DNA of 64,000 nucleotides, taken from the NCBI RefSeq assembly GCF_031426495.1, contig NZ_JANPLK010000080.1:1-64000 (forward strand), written 5' to 3'. Made by a program: the position numbers and the translations under genes. The notes beneath the pieces were generated by a model. The model worked only from the letters and a program-made list of their open reading frames with translations, was not told where the DNA came from and ran no database searches. Source of the stretch: Gemmatimonas sp. (GTDB lineage Bacteria > Gemmatimonadota > Gemmatimonadetes > Gemmatimonadales > Gemmatimonadaceae). Positions 34,360-42,638 of the stretch are shown here, one piece after another; the stretch's first letter is position 1; the number at the start of each line of letters is the position of its first letter.

Positions 34360-34884
34360 ATGTCGGTAAAACGCACCGTCGCTCTGCACATCCACCTCAA
34401 GCGGCATGCGGATGGTTCCGCGTCGCTCACGTGTACGCGACGCGATGGGTCGGTCACGTGGCAGCGGCTGCATGGGCCAACCGCACTCGTGATGCCCATT
34501 CACGATCTCACACATTTCGCCGTCGAGACCGCACTCGGATTTCGCCAAGGGTTCTACGGACTGTTGGCCGAGGGCTGGGAGATCACCGACTTCGCCAAGC
34601 CGTGGCCAAGGGGACCGATTCCGGACGAGGCGCTCGTCGTGGAGCTGCTCGTCGGGCTCTTCGATGCGGAGTGGCGGCAGGGTGAGGCCATGACCGCGGA
34701 GGCCTTTGCGGTACAGGCGGCGCAGTACGTGGCGTCACGGGAAGCCGTGGGAAAGACCATACCGGCGGGGCGGTGGCAGCTCACCGACAGCGAGCTGGGC
34801 CGCGTACGCGCGAAGCGGGATGAACTGTTGGCGCGATGGGCGGCGGTGCCAGCCGGTGGCGATCTGGACCTGGAGTTCATCTGA
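34360..34884 (+). CDS. Hypothetical cytoplasmic protein
   Basis: 174 residues, no signal peptide or helix. A conserved-looking stretch near residues 45-80 reads PIHDLTHFAVETALGFRQGF then YGLLAEGWEITDF. The His in that segment and the downstream acidic residues could bind metal, but this is speculation. The C-terminus is helical (SELGRVRAKRDELLARWAAV). No named family recognised. Confidence 0.7.
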   Translation: MSVKRTVALHIHLKRHADGSASLTCTRRDGSVTWQRLHGPTALVMPIHDLTHFAVETALGFRQGFYGLLAEGWEITDFAKPWPRGPIPDEALVVELLVGLFDAEWRQGEAMTAEAFAVQAAQYVASREAVGKTIPAGRWQLTDSELGRVRAKRDELLARWAAVPAGGDLDLEFI

Positions 34885-34959
34885 GCGTTCGCCGGGCGCG
34901 ACGGCGGAACGCATAATTGATGCGTCCGCAACACTCCCCCCGTTTCGCTCGAGGTTCTC

Positions 34960-35505
34960 ATGATGCGCACCACCCGAATGTTCACGGCCGTGATGGCCGT
35001 CGCTGCCATCTCCGTCGTGGCCACGCCGAACACCGCGGCTGCGCAGGCGCCGAAGGACCCCGCCATGGCCGCGCTGTACAGCAACTGGCAGGGGATGATC
35101 GACAACATCACGAAGGCGGCCGAAGAGATGACCGACGCCGACTATGCGTACAAGCCGGTTGCCACCGTGCGCAGCTTTGGTGAACTCATCGGCCACGTGG
35201 CCGGCACGCAGGATCTGATCTGCGCGGCGGTGCTGGGCGAGAAGGTGCCGGCCGAAGACGCCATCGAGAAAGCGGCCAAGACCAAGGCGGCTCTAATGGC
35301 GGCGCTCAAGGCGTCTACGGCGCATTGCATGAAGGCGTACAACATCCCGGCGGCGTCGGGTACGGCGATGGTGGATATGTTCGGGTCGAAGAGCACCAAG
35401 CTGGCGGCGCTCGCGCTCAACGCGGTGCACGACGGAGAGCACTACGGCAACATCGTGACGTACATGCGCATGAAGGGCATGGTCCCGCCGTCGAGCAAAC
35501 GCTGA
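34960..35505 (+). CDS. Exported DinB-family protein
   Basis: 181 residues. Signal peptide (MMRTTRMFTAVMAVAAISVV, cut near AAAQA), preceded by GAGG. The four-helix DinB bundle follows: ATVRSFGELIGHVAGTQDLI (first His) and HDGEHYGNIVTYMRMKGMVP (two more His), the usual three-His metal site. DinB proteins are metal-dependent and often thiol-linked; an exported form is common in this type of genome. The last few codons and the stop lie inside the 14-bp tandem repeat. Confidence 0.85.
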   Translation: MMRTTRMFTAVMAVAAISVVATPNTAAAQAPKDPAMAALYSNWQGMIDNITKAAEEMTDADYAYKPVATVRSFGELIGHVAGTQDLICAAVLGEKVPAEDAIEKAAKTKAALMAALKASTAHCMKAYNIPAASGTAMVDMFGSKSTKLAALALNAVHDGEHYGNIVTYMRMKGMVPPSSKR

Positions 35506-35545
35506 GCAGCAAACGCTGAGCAGCAAGCGCTGAGCAGCAAGCGCT
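35493..35545. repeat. 14-bp tandem repeat across the DinB stop codon
   Basis: One shortened unit (GAGCAAACGCT) and three full units (GAGCAGCAAACGCT, then twice GAGCAGCAAGCGCT). The first unit encodes the protein's final SSKR residues and contains the TGA, so every extra copy lies downstream of the stop. They end about 20 bp before the aminotransferase start. Confidence 0.85.
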
Positions 35546-35564
35546 GATCGCATTAGGTTAGGAG

Positions 35565-36779
35565 ATGCGCACTCATCTCCTCGACTCGCGCCAGGGGTTC
35601 GCCGGCGACGATCTGATCTTCACGCTCAACGCGGCCGCCCAGCAACGGGCGGCCACGGGAGCGCCGGTTATCAACGCCACCGTCGGCGCACTGCTCGACG
35701 ACCATGGCAAGCTGGTGGTACTCGACAGCGTGATGGCGCTCTGGCGAGAACTCACCCCGATGGAGATCGCGCCCTACGCGCCGATCGCCGGCGATCCGGC
35801 GTTTTTGCTGGCGCTCACGCAACGGCACTGGCCGCAGCTCACGAGTCCCGGCGTGGCGGCGGCCACGCCCGGTGGCTCGGGCGCGCTGGCGCTCACGCTC
35901 AAGAATTTCGTGGAGCGCGGGCAGGCCATTCTCACCGCCGCGCCCTTCTGGGGTCCGTACGCCACCATCGCCGCTGAAGCCGCGGTGCGACTGGAAACGG
36001 CGCCGTATCCCGCGCCCGGTGAATCGCTCGACGTGGGCGCCTGGGAAGCCAAGGCCCGCGATCTGCTGGAAGATCAGGGCCGGTTGCTGGTGTGGCTGAA
36101 TGACCCGTGCCACAATCCCACCGGCCGCAGTCTGTCGCGCGACGATCGTCGCACGTTGTTGTCGGTGCTGCGGGATATCGCGTCGCAGGGCCCGGTCACG
36201 TTGCTGCTGGACTTCGCCTATCTCGACTACGCGCGCAATCCCGACAGCGTGCGCGAAGCCCTCGATGACTACGCCGACTTCGGGGCGGAGCAGTCGGTGC
36301 TGGTGTGCGCGAGCCTGAGCCTCAGCAAGGCGTTCACGCTGTACGGCTCACGCGCCGGTGCGCTGGTGTTTCCGTGGAGCGGCGACCCCGCGCTCAAGGG
36401 CGCCCTGGTGTCGAGCTGCCGCGGAACGTGGAGCAATTGCGCCCGCGCGCCGATGAGCGTGCTGCTGCGCATGACCAAGAGTGAATCGGCGCAGGCCGCT
36501 TTGGCCGCCGAACATGCGCATTGGCGCGGCGTGCTCACGGAACGCGTGGCGGCACTCGATGCCGCGCTCAAAGCCGAGGGACTGCCGGGAGCCGCGTGGG
36601 ACGGCGGATTCTTCGTGACCTTGCCCGCGCCGCCGGATCCGTTCGTGGTGTGCGAGAAGCTGCAAGCCGCAAACGTGTTCGTGGTGCCGATGCCGGAGGG
36701 ACTGCGGGTGGGCGTGTGCGGAATGAAGGCGGCGGATACGGGGCGGTTTGCGGCGGCGTACGCGGCGAGTATTGCCTAG
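35565..36779 (+). CDS. Class I/II PLP-dependent aminotransferase
   Basis: 404 residues. NDPCHNPTGR (PLP-contacting Asn and Pro), LLLDFAYLDYA (Asp to pyridine N), SLSKAFTLYGSRAGA (Schiff-base Lys) and the C-terminal Arg in EGLRVGVCG identify a fold-type I aminotransferase close to aspartate/aromatic AATs. An in-frame stop lies just upstream, so ATG 35565 is the only start, although AGGAG abuts it (35560-35564) with no spacer. The weak spacing suggests modest translation. Substrate inferred only as a dicarboxylic or aromatic amino acid. Confidence 0.87.
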   Translation: MRTHLLDSRQGFAGDDLIFTLNAAAQQRAATGAPVINATVGALLDDHGKLVVLDSVMALWRELTPMEIAPYAPIAGDPAFLLALTQRHWPQLTSPGVAAATPGGSGALALTLKNFVERGQAILTAAPFWGPYATIAAEAAVRLETAPYPAPGESLDVGAWEAKARDLLEDQGRLLVWLNDPCHNPTGRSLSRDDRRTLLSVLRDIASQGPVTLLLDFAYLDYARNPDSVREALDDYADFGAEQSVLVCASLSLSKAFTLYGSRAGALVFPWSGDPALKGALVSSCRGTWSNCARAPMSVLLRMTKSESAQAALAAEHAHWRGVLTERVAALDAALKAEGLPGAAWDGGFFVTLPAPPDPFVVCEKLQAANVFVVPMPEGLRVGVCGMKAADTGRFAAAYAASIA

Positions 36780-36783
36780 GCGA

Positions 36784-36999
36784 GATAGATCGAGAACAGC
36801 AACAGCAACTGCAACAGCAACTGCAACAGCGGGAACACGGATTCAAAAAGCCCGATATCGCCGATTACACAGATAAGCCGATTGAGGTGCGCAGCAGAGA
36901 TCGATGATTAATCGTTCTTTGCTTATCTGTGTGATCGGTGGAATCGCTGCCTGAATCCGTGTTCCCGCTGTTGCTGTTGCCGTTGCCGTTGCGATCTAT
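36784..36999. repeat. Palindromic intergenic element, copy C
   Basis: The longest copy. Outermost arms GATAGATCG and CGATCTATC pair, followed inward by (CAACAG/CAACTG) repeats, GCGGGAACACGGATT and CCGATTACACAGATAAGC; the right side mirrors these with GCTTATCTGTGTGATCGG, AATCCGTGTTCCCGC and TGTTGCTGTTGCCGTTGC. It fills the gap between the convergent aminotransferase and M14 genes almost exactly. Confidence 0.88.
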
Positions 37000-37006
37000 C
37001 AGGAAC

Positions 37007-39637
37007 TCAGTAGCTCCCCCCCAACAGCACCGCATTCGCAAAAATCGGCAGCGTGCCGCGCAGCTGATCGCGGTACACCGGGTCATGCGCGAACATGATC
37101 ACGCGTCCGCGTCCCGCGCGCTCCGTCCACAGGTACGGTGAGCCACCAAGCTTGGCCGCGGCCTCGGGCCAGTAGTAGCCCGCAATCCGCACCCGCGCCG
37201 CCGGCGCGAAGCGCATCACGGCGTCGCCGGCCGCGAGATCCTTCGGGATCGTGTACACGCGATCGCTGTTCACGAACACCGGCATTTCCTTATTCAGAAT
37301 GCCAGCCATGAGCGGCGACAGCGTGTCGACCGTAGCCCGTGCCAGCACGCCCGGCAGGCTGGCCGGCAGCGGTGCGCCACCCGTGCTGTCGGCCCGCGTG
37401 GAGTCACGCTTCACGCGCGTGCGCACGAGTCCCACGCGTTCCTGCGCCACCCACGCGCTGGCGGCGTCGATCGTGATCAGCACACCCCCGTTGCGCACCC
37501 AATCGGCCAGGCGCGCACGACCGGCGTCACCCAATGCGCGATCGAGCGCCGCGGACTGCACCGACGGAATGATGAGCGTGTTGAAGGCGCTCATGTCGCC
37601 ACCGGACACGAAGTTCGCGTCGATGATGGTGCTGGCGTAGCCGATGCGCTGATCCATCGCGTACCACGCAAAGCCCATCGACGTGCCGTTCACCGGGGCG
37701 CCACCCAGCAACGCCACCTTGGGCCGCTGCACCGGGATCACCGAGTTGCTACCCAGGTCGGTGCCTTCGTCCACACCGGCCGACGGAATGGAGGCCACCT
37801 GCGCCCCGGCTTCGGCGGCGCGACGCATGACCACGTCGTGCACATCGGCGCGATTGAGCGCGGCGCGAATCACGAAGGCGCCGTTGTGGAATTTGTTCGT
37901 TTTCGACGTGAACGAGTACGGCGCGTACCATACGCGCACCGAGTCGGTGAGCAACGACGCCAGCAAGCGGATGCTCGCCTCGCTGCCCGGCGCAAACGCA
38001 TAGCCGTACACCGAGCGCGCCGGGGCCACGAACGTGCGCGGCATGTCAGTTACCATCGCCAGTGAGCCCGGCACGGTGGAGAGCGCGTACGCATCGACGC
38101 GCCACGCTAACGGCAACGACCACGCGGTCATGTCGTAAAAGCGATTGCGCTGTCCCGTACGACGGAGCTCGAGTTCGAACTTGATGAACGCCGAATCCAG
38201 CGCGGCATCGGGTTCCAGCAACGCCTTGGCCAGATAACCCTGCGGCTGCGCGAGGTCGACCACATAGCTGCCTGCCTTGGCGGTCATCGTGGGCACCGTA
38301 CCACCGGCGTACATACTCGCGTTGGCCACCGCGACATCGGCCGTGAGACGCTGCACCTCGATGCCGTTGTCGCGCAGCTTCTGCACCAGTGAATCGGCCC
38401 GACCTTGGCCATCACGCACCAGCATCACCGCCCGCAGCGGTCCTTTGGCGTGCACCGTGATCGCGTTCGCGCGCGCCGCTGCATAGTCACGCACCAGCTC
38501 CGTACGTCTGCGTGCTGACGTCTTCACCGTGGCCCATTCAGCCGTGAAGTGCTCGAACGCCGCCTGGCGTAGCGTACGCAGCGTGCCGTCGTTGCGCATC
38601 ACCGCACCGCCCGAGCTCGAGGCGCTCTCGAACAGCATGCCGATGGCGCCCGTGAGCATGGGCCACCCTTCGCCGTAGCCCGGATAGAACGAGTCGTAGC
38701 CTTCCCGGCGGAAGTACGACCACCCATGCACGTCGAACGCCGCGCCGTGCGCGGCGGCGAAGATGTCGAACCATTTTGGCAGGTGCTTGGGGTTGTTCTG
38801 ATTGTCCGGCTCACGCGGCGGCGCAAAGTAAAAGCTCGAGCTGCTGCCCTGCTCGTGCAGATCCACCGCCACATGCGGCCACCACTTCATGTACGTGCTC
38901 ACGCGCCCCTTCGACTCGGGGTGCGACTGCGCGTACCAGTCGCGATTGAGATCGAAGTAGTAGTGCGACGTGCGCGGCCCCGGCCACGACCCGGCATTGT
39001 TGAGCGCACCGGGCTCACTGGGCACACCCTGCGAGCTGCCGTAGCGCTCGATGTCATGCGTGTGCCGCTCGCGTCCGTCTGGATTCTCGTTGGGGTCGAT
39101 CAGCACCACGGTGCTGTCGAGCGCCAGCCTGGTATCGGCATCGGTGCCGGCCGCCAGCTGATACAGCAGCGCCAGGCCCGCCTCAGCGCCCGACGCTTCA
39201 CCGCCATGCACGGAATGCTCGAGCCACACGATGCTCGGGATACGCTTGATCGCCGCATCGATATCCCCCGCACTCGCCCCGCGCGGATCGGCGATGCGCT
39301 TGGCGTCGCGCTGGATCTCCTCCAACCGCGCCATGTTGGCTTCGCTCGAGATGGTGATGATGAGCATCTCGCGCCCCTCGAACGTGCGGGCCACGGTGTC
39401 CACCTTCACCCGCTTCGACGTGGCGGCAATACGCTCGATGTAGCGCATCATGGCGCGCTGCGGTGTGAAGCGGGCACCGATATCGTAGCCCAGGATCTGC
39501 GCGGGAGTGGGCACGCGCGGATCGAACGTGGCGCCGGGGTCGGCGAAGGCATGCTGTGCCTGCGCCGGGCTCGCCGCGAGCGCGCCGGCGAGTGTCGCGG
39601 CGATCAGGGCGGAGCGAAAGAATGATGTGGTCGACAT
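37007..39637 (-). CDS. Secreted M14-family zinc carboxypeptidase-like protein
   Basis: 876 residues from the ATG at 39637, with a signal peptide ending PAQAQ. The peptidase domain has the zinc motif HGGE (in IVWLEHSVHGGEASG), a substrate Arg/Asn pair (DPNENPDGRERH) and a third zinc His (HVAVDLHEQGS). A long C-terminal region follows (residues ~500-876) that includes an ATP-grasp-free Rossmann-like segment (VALLGGAPVNGTSMGFAW; LIIPSVQSAALDRALGDAG), as in M14 proteins with a glutamine-amidotransferase-like tail. Periplasmic or extracellular peptide breakdown. Confidence 0.87.
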   Translation of the reverse strand: MSTTSFFRSALIAATLAGALAASPAQAQHAFADPGATFDPRVPTPAQILGYDIGARFTPQRAMMRYIERIAATSKRVKVDTVARTFEGREMLIITISSEANMARLEEIQRDAKRIADPRGASAGDIDAAIKRIPSIVWLEHSVHGGEASGAEAGLALLYQLAAGTDADTRLALDSTVVLIDPNENPDGRERHTHDIERYGSSQGVPSEPGALNNAGSWPGPRTSHYYFDLNRDWYAQSHPESKGRVSTYMKWWPHVAVDLHEQGSSSSFYFAPPREPDNQNNPKHLPKWFDIFAAAHGAAFDVHGWSYFRREGYDSFYPGYGEGWPMLTGAIGMLFESASSSGGAVMRNDGTLRTLRQAAFEHFTAEWATVKTSARRRTELVRDYAAARANAITVHAKGPLRAVMLVRDGQGRADSLVQKLRDNGIEVQRLTADVAVANASMYAGGTVPTMTAKAGSYVVDLAQPQGYLAKALLEPDAALDSAFIKFELELRRTGQRNRFYDMTAWSLPLAWRVDAYALSTVPGSLAMVTDMPRTFVAPARSVYGYAFAPGSEASIRLLASLLTDSVRVWYAPYSFTSKTNKFHNGAFVIRAALNRADVHDVVMRRAAEAGAQVASIPSAGVDEGTDLGSNSVIPVQRPKVALLGGAPVNGTSMGFAWYAMDQRIGYASTIIDANFVSGGDMSAFNTLIIPSVQSAALDRALGDAGRARLADWVRNGGVLITIDAASAWVAQERVGLVRTRVKRDSTRADSTGGAPLPASLPGVLARATVDTLSPLMAGILNKEMPVFVNSDRVYTIPKDLAAGDAVMRFAPAARVRIAGYYWPEAAAKLGGSPYLWTERAGRGRVIMFAHDPVYRDQLRGTLPIFANAVLLGGSY

Positions 39638-39688
39638 GCCGTGAACTTCGCGCCGTGCGGGCGATCTGTCACGGGTCGAGTTTGGGTT

Positions 39689-39872
39689 GAGAACCGCTAC
39701 CGCAAACGCAACAGCGGGAACACGGATTTGAACATCGATGCCGCGGATCACACAGATAAGCCGTCCCGCCCCCTATCCACAGCTCGTAGTTGTATCGCTT
39801 TTGCTTATCGGTGAAATCGGTGATATCCCTTTTGAATCGGTGTTCCCGCTGTTGCTGTTGCCGTTGCCGCCC
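39689..39872. repeat. Palindromic intergenic element, copy D
   Basis: Left arm CGCAAACGCAACAGCGGGAA then CACGGATT and GGATCACACAGATAAGCC. The right arm is TTGCTTATCGGTGAAATCGG, then GAATCGGTGTTCCCGC and TGTTGCTGTTGCCGTTGCC. It lies upstream of the M14 peptidase start, separated from copy E by only about 90 bp. Confidence 0.85.
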
Positions 39873-39962
39873 TCTCCCGCCGTCCTCCTACTTGCTGCAT
39901 GCATTGCGGCACCTTCGCTCGCAGCCCAGCGTGCCCCGACTGTCACGATCGTTGTGAAGTAG
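39872..39962 (+). other. Possible gene remnant between copies D and E
   Basis: The 91 bp between the two element copies encode a signal-peptide-like stretch (VLLLAACIAAPSLAAQ), then RAPTVTIVVK and a stop. It reads like the exported start of a lost gene, trimmed when the elements inserted. No start codon or ribosome site is in place. Confidence 0.3.
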
Positions 39963-40144
39963 TCCGCAACGGAAACGGCAACAGCGGGAACACGGATTCT
40001 CGAGGATTTCACGGATCTCACAGATAAGCAAAAACGATCAGTCATCGATTTTGCATCGCGCGCCAATCGGCTTATCTGTGTAATCGGCGATATCCAGTTC
40101 TTGAATCCGTGTTCCCGCTTTTGCTGTTGCAGTTGCTGTTAGCG
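39963..40144. repeat. Palindromic intergenic element, copy E
   Basis: Left arm CAACGGAAACGGCAACAG, GCGGGAACACGGATT and CACAGATAAGC; right arm GGCTTATCTGTGTAATCGG, GAATCCGTGTTCCCGC and TTTTGCTGTTGCAGTTGC. It ends a few bases before the stop codon of the amidase gene. Confidence 0.87.
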
Positions 40145-40149
40145 ATCAC

Positions 40150-42093
40150 TTACCGCCCCACCTTCACCTCAACCGGCTCCACCCCAGCAGCCGTGTACAT
40201 GGCCACGGAAAGCCGCCCGGCTTCAAACGCCACACGATCGGCATAGGTCAGCGGGAACGACCCACTCCCCGAGCTCTGACCCGGCCCCAGCAATCGTGCG
40301 CTCACGCGACTGGCACCAGCCGGGATCGCGATGCTGGCAGTGGTCGTACCGCCCACCACGGCGCCCGAGATCGGCCCCGAGATGCGGCCCGCATCGCCCG
40401 TGCGCCGCAGCACCAGTGCCGACAACGGGGCACCACCGCTGTTCTGCACCGTGGCCGACCAGCGCAATACACTGTGCACGCGATCGAGCGTAATGCGCGT
40501 AGTAGCCACCAGTCCACGGGCGCGCGTGGTCACCACGATCGCCGCCGACACCGGCGCCTTGCCCGCGATTAACGCCGGCGTCGTACTCGGCGCCACGCGA
40601 CGCGACCCCGATTGCTCGAAGGCGTACGCCATCGCCACCAGGCGCGTGTCGGTGAAGCCCTTGCCGAGCAGTTCGATACCGATCGGCAATCCATCACCCG
40701 CGAATCCCGCCGGCACACTGATACTCGGCAGGCCACTCTGCGCGCCCAAATTGCACGTGCTGCCACTTTGCACTTCGCCCACGAGTGTCGGCTTCTGCCG
40801 CACCGTGGGATACGCGATCGCATCGAGCTGCAAGCTGTCGAGAATGCGCTCCATGCGCGCCCGCAGCGTCACCTGACGCGCCAACGCTGTGCGATGCTGC
40901 TCGCTGTCGGCGTTGAGCACGGTGTCGATCACGCGGAAGCGCACTTCGAGCTGACGGTCATACAGGCCACGATCCAAAATCTCGCGGAGCGACTTCACCG
41001 GTGCGTTCGGTATGGTGCGCAGGTAGTCGATGAGATCGAACTTCGTTTCCAGGTTGATCACGCTGGTGTTGGCCATCAGCGTGTCGAACTCCGCCATCGG
41101 CACATCGATCACCGTGGCGCCCTGTGCGCGCATAGCCGCAATGGCGGCCCGCACGGTATCCGCAATCTCGGCGTCGGTGTCGCGGAAGTACGGCAGGAAC
41201 AGCCCAATGCGCGCGCCACGCAACGCGTTCTTGTCCAGCGATGCCATGAACTTCGGCGCGGGCTTCTCACGCAACACCGACGTGACCGCGTCTTCGCTGT
41301 CGTAGCCCACACTCACATCGAGCGCGATGGCGAGATCGGTCACCGTACGCGCCAACGGACCACCGATATCCTGCGTGTGCGACAACGGCACGATGCCACG
41401 CCGACTCACCAGCCCCTGCGTAGGGCGCAGTCCAACCAGTGCATTGAACGCGCTCGGAATACGAATGGAGCCACACGTGTCCGACCCCCATCCCACCGTG
41501 GCAAAGCTGGCCGCGATCGCTGCACCGGTACCACCACTTGAGCCACCGGGGCATCGCGTGGGGTCGTACGGATTGCGTGTTTGTCCGCCGAGTGAGCTGA
41601 TGCTGGTGATGCCGGCCGCGAGTTCGTGCAGGTTCGACTTGCCCAGGATGATCGCCCCCGCGTCGCGCAGCTTCTTCACCACGAACCCATCGCGCGCCGG
41701 CTGACTGGTGGCCATCGCCAACGATCCCGCACTGGTCGGCATGTCACCGGTGTCGTAGTTGTCCTTGATGATCACGGGTATCCCGTGCATCGGCCCGCGC
41801 ACCTTCCCCGCCTTTCGCTCCGCGTCGAGTACCGCCGCCTCGGCGCTGGCCTTGGGGTTGATGCGAATGAGCGAGTTCAACTCCGGACCCGCGTGATCGT
41901 ACGCCGCAATGCGCGCGAGATACTGCTTCACCAGCTGCACACTCGAGATCCGCCCCGCCGTCAGCGCCGCCTGCACGTCCGTGATCGACGCCTCGGTGAG
42001 CTCCATCGGCGCACGCGCCGTCGCCGTCTGCGCACCAAGTGTCGGTGCCACGGTCAGCATCGCCCCCACCATCATCATCGCTCGAATCTTCAC
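40150..42093 (-). CDS. Exported amidase-signature enzyme with extra C-terminal domain
   Basis: 647 residues from the GTG at 42093, which restores a proper signal peptide (VKIRAMMMVGAMLTVAPTLG). The amidase-signature triad is visible: Lys in VIIKDNYDTGDMP, and the Ser pair in RCPGGSSGGTGAAIA. The last ~125 residues (ARGLVATTRITLDRVHSVLR ... SARLLGPGQS) form an additional beta-rich domain not found in ordinary amidases. Probably hydrolyses amides or acyl-peptide bonds in the envelope. Longer reading frames upstream of 42093 run into the repeat region and are unlikely. Confidence 0.85.
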   Translation of the reverse strand: MKIRAMMMVGAMLTVAPTLGAQTATARAPMELTEASITDVQAALTAGRISSVQLVKQYLARIAAYDHAGPELNSLIRINPKASAEAAVLDAERKAGKVRGPMHGIPVIIKDNYDTGDMPTSAGSLAMATSQPARDGFVVKKLRDAGAIILGKSNLHELAAGITSISSLGGQTRNPYDPTRCPGGSSGGTGAAIAASFATVGWGSDTCGSIRIPSAFNALVGLRPTQGLVSRRGIVPLSHTQDIGGPLARTVTDLAIALDVSVGYDSEDAVTSVLREKPAPKFMASLDKNALRGARIGLFLPYFRDTDAEIADTVRAAIAAMRAQGATVIDVPMAEFDTLMANTSVINLETKFDLIDYLRTIPNAPVKSLREILDRGLYDRQLEVRFRVIDTVLNADSEQHRTALARQVTLRARMERILDSLQLDAIAYPTVRQKPTLVGEVQSGSTCNLGAQSGLPSISVPAGFAGDGLPIGIELLGKGFTDTRLVAMAYAFEQSGSRRVAPSTTPALIAGKAPVSAAIVVTTRARGLVATTRITLDRVHSVLRWSATVQNSGGAPLSALVLRRTGDAGRISGPISGAVVGGTTTASIAIPAGASRVSARLLGPGQSSGSGSFPLTYADRVAFEAGRLSVAMYTAAGVEPVEVKVGR

Positions 42094-42111
42094 GATCACA
42101 CCCGAAAAAAG

Positions 42112-42246
42112 AAAAGCTGTTGCCGTTCTCCTTGTCTCCTTTTCTCCTTTCCTCTGTGCGATCAGTTCCGCAGCCTCGCAACCGGTACGGTAGAACTGAT
42201 CACACAGAGACAAAGAGGCAAAGAGACAAAGAGAACTGCGAAAAGC
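42112..42246. repeat. Palindromic element of a third type (CTCTGTGTGATCAGTTC arms)
   Basis: Left arm GTTCTCCTTGTCTCC ... CCTCTGTGCGATCAGTTC; right arm GAACTGATCACACAGAGACA then AAGAGGCAAAGAGACAAAGA. The outer AAAAGCTG / AAAAGCTT also pair. It lies between the amidase start and the ABM gene stop, close to palindromic copies D and E. Confidence 0.75.
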
Positions 42247-42543
42247 TTAAATGGGAAAAAACATCGACTCGTATTTCACATTCGTGCGCGGCGAGGCCAT
42301 CATCGGCTCCACCGTATCACGCCACCGCGCATAGTGTGCCGTCGCCTTGTGCTCGGCCGGCGCGGCATCGGTGAGATACGCCTCGATCAGCGTGAAGCGC
42401 GTGGGATCGTCGGCCTGCTGCAGCACGTCGAAGCGCGCGATGCCCGGTTCGAGTACGCTGTTCGTGGCGTTATCGAGCGTGGCGGCCTTGAACGCGGCCA
42501 CATGCTCCGGGAGCACGTGCACAAACACCTGGACGACGAGCAT
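42247..42543 (-). CDS. ABM-domain putative quinol monooxygenase
   Basis: 98 residues: FVHVLPEHVAAFKAATLDNA, EPGIARFDVLQQADDPTRFT, EAYLTDAAPAEHKATAHYAR match the antibiotic-biosynthesis monooxygenase/YgiN-type dimeric beta-barrel. Such proteins oxidise quinols or act on signalling molecules without cofactor. Divergent from the YtcJ-type amidohydrolase with a strong palindrome between the starts. Confidence 0.87.
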   Translation of the reverse strand: MLVVQVFVHVLPEHVAAFKAATLDNATNSVLEPGIARFDVLQQADDPTRFTLIEAYLTDAAPAEHKATAHYARWRDTVEPMMASPRTNVKYESMFFPI

Positions 42544-42598
42544 GGCGGGGGAGCTGGCTGGAGAAGAGCGATGGCGAGACGGACAAGCTGACGCAGCG

Positions 42599-42631
42599 GA
42601 TATAGTGTTCGGACGGCCGGAACACTATATC
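42599..42631. promoter_or_regulatory. Perfect 12-bp inverted repeat between divergent genes
   Basis: GATATAGTGTTC (42599-42610) and GAACACTATATC (42620-42631) are exact inverses, 9 bp apart. The position, 56 bp from the ABM start and 7 bp from the amidohydrolase ATG, fits an operator controlling both divergent genes; the right arm abuts the amidohydrolase ribosome site (GGAG at 42632-42635). Confidence 0.6.
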
Positions 42632-42638
42632 GGAGCGC

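Noticed and set aside
19661..40144. CRISPR array as an explanation of the repeats
   Set aside because: The copies are kilobases apart, palindromic over their whole length and not separated by uniform spacers; no cas genes.
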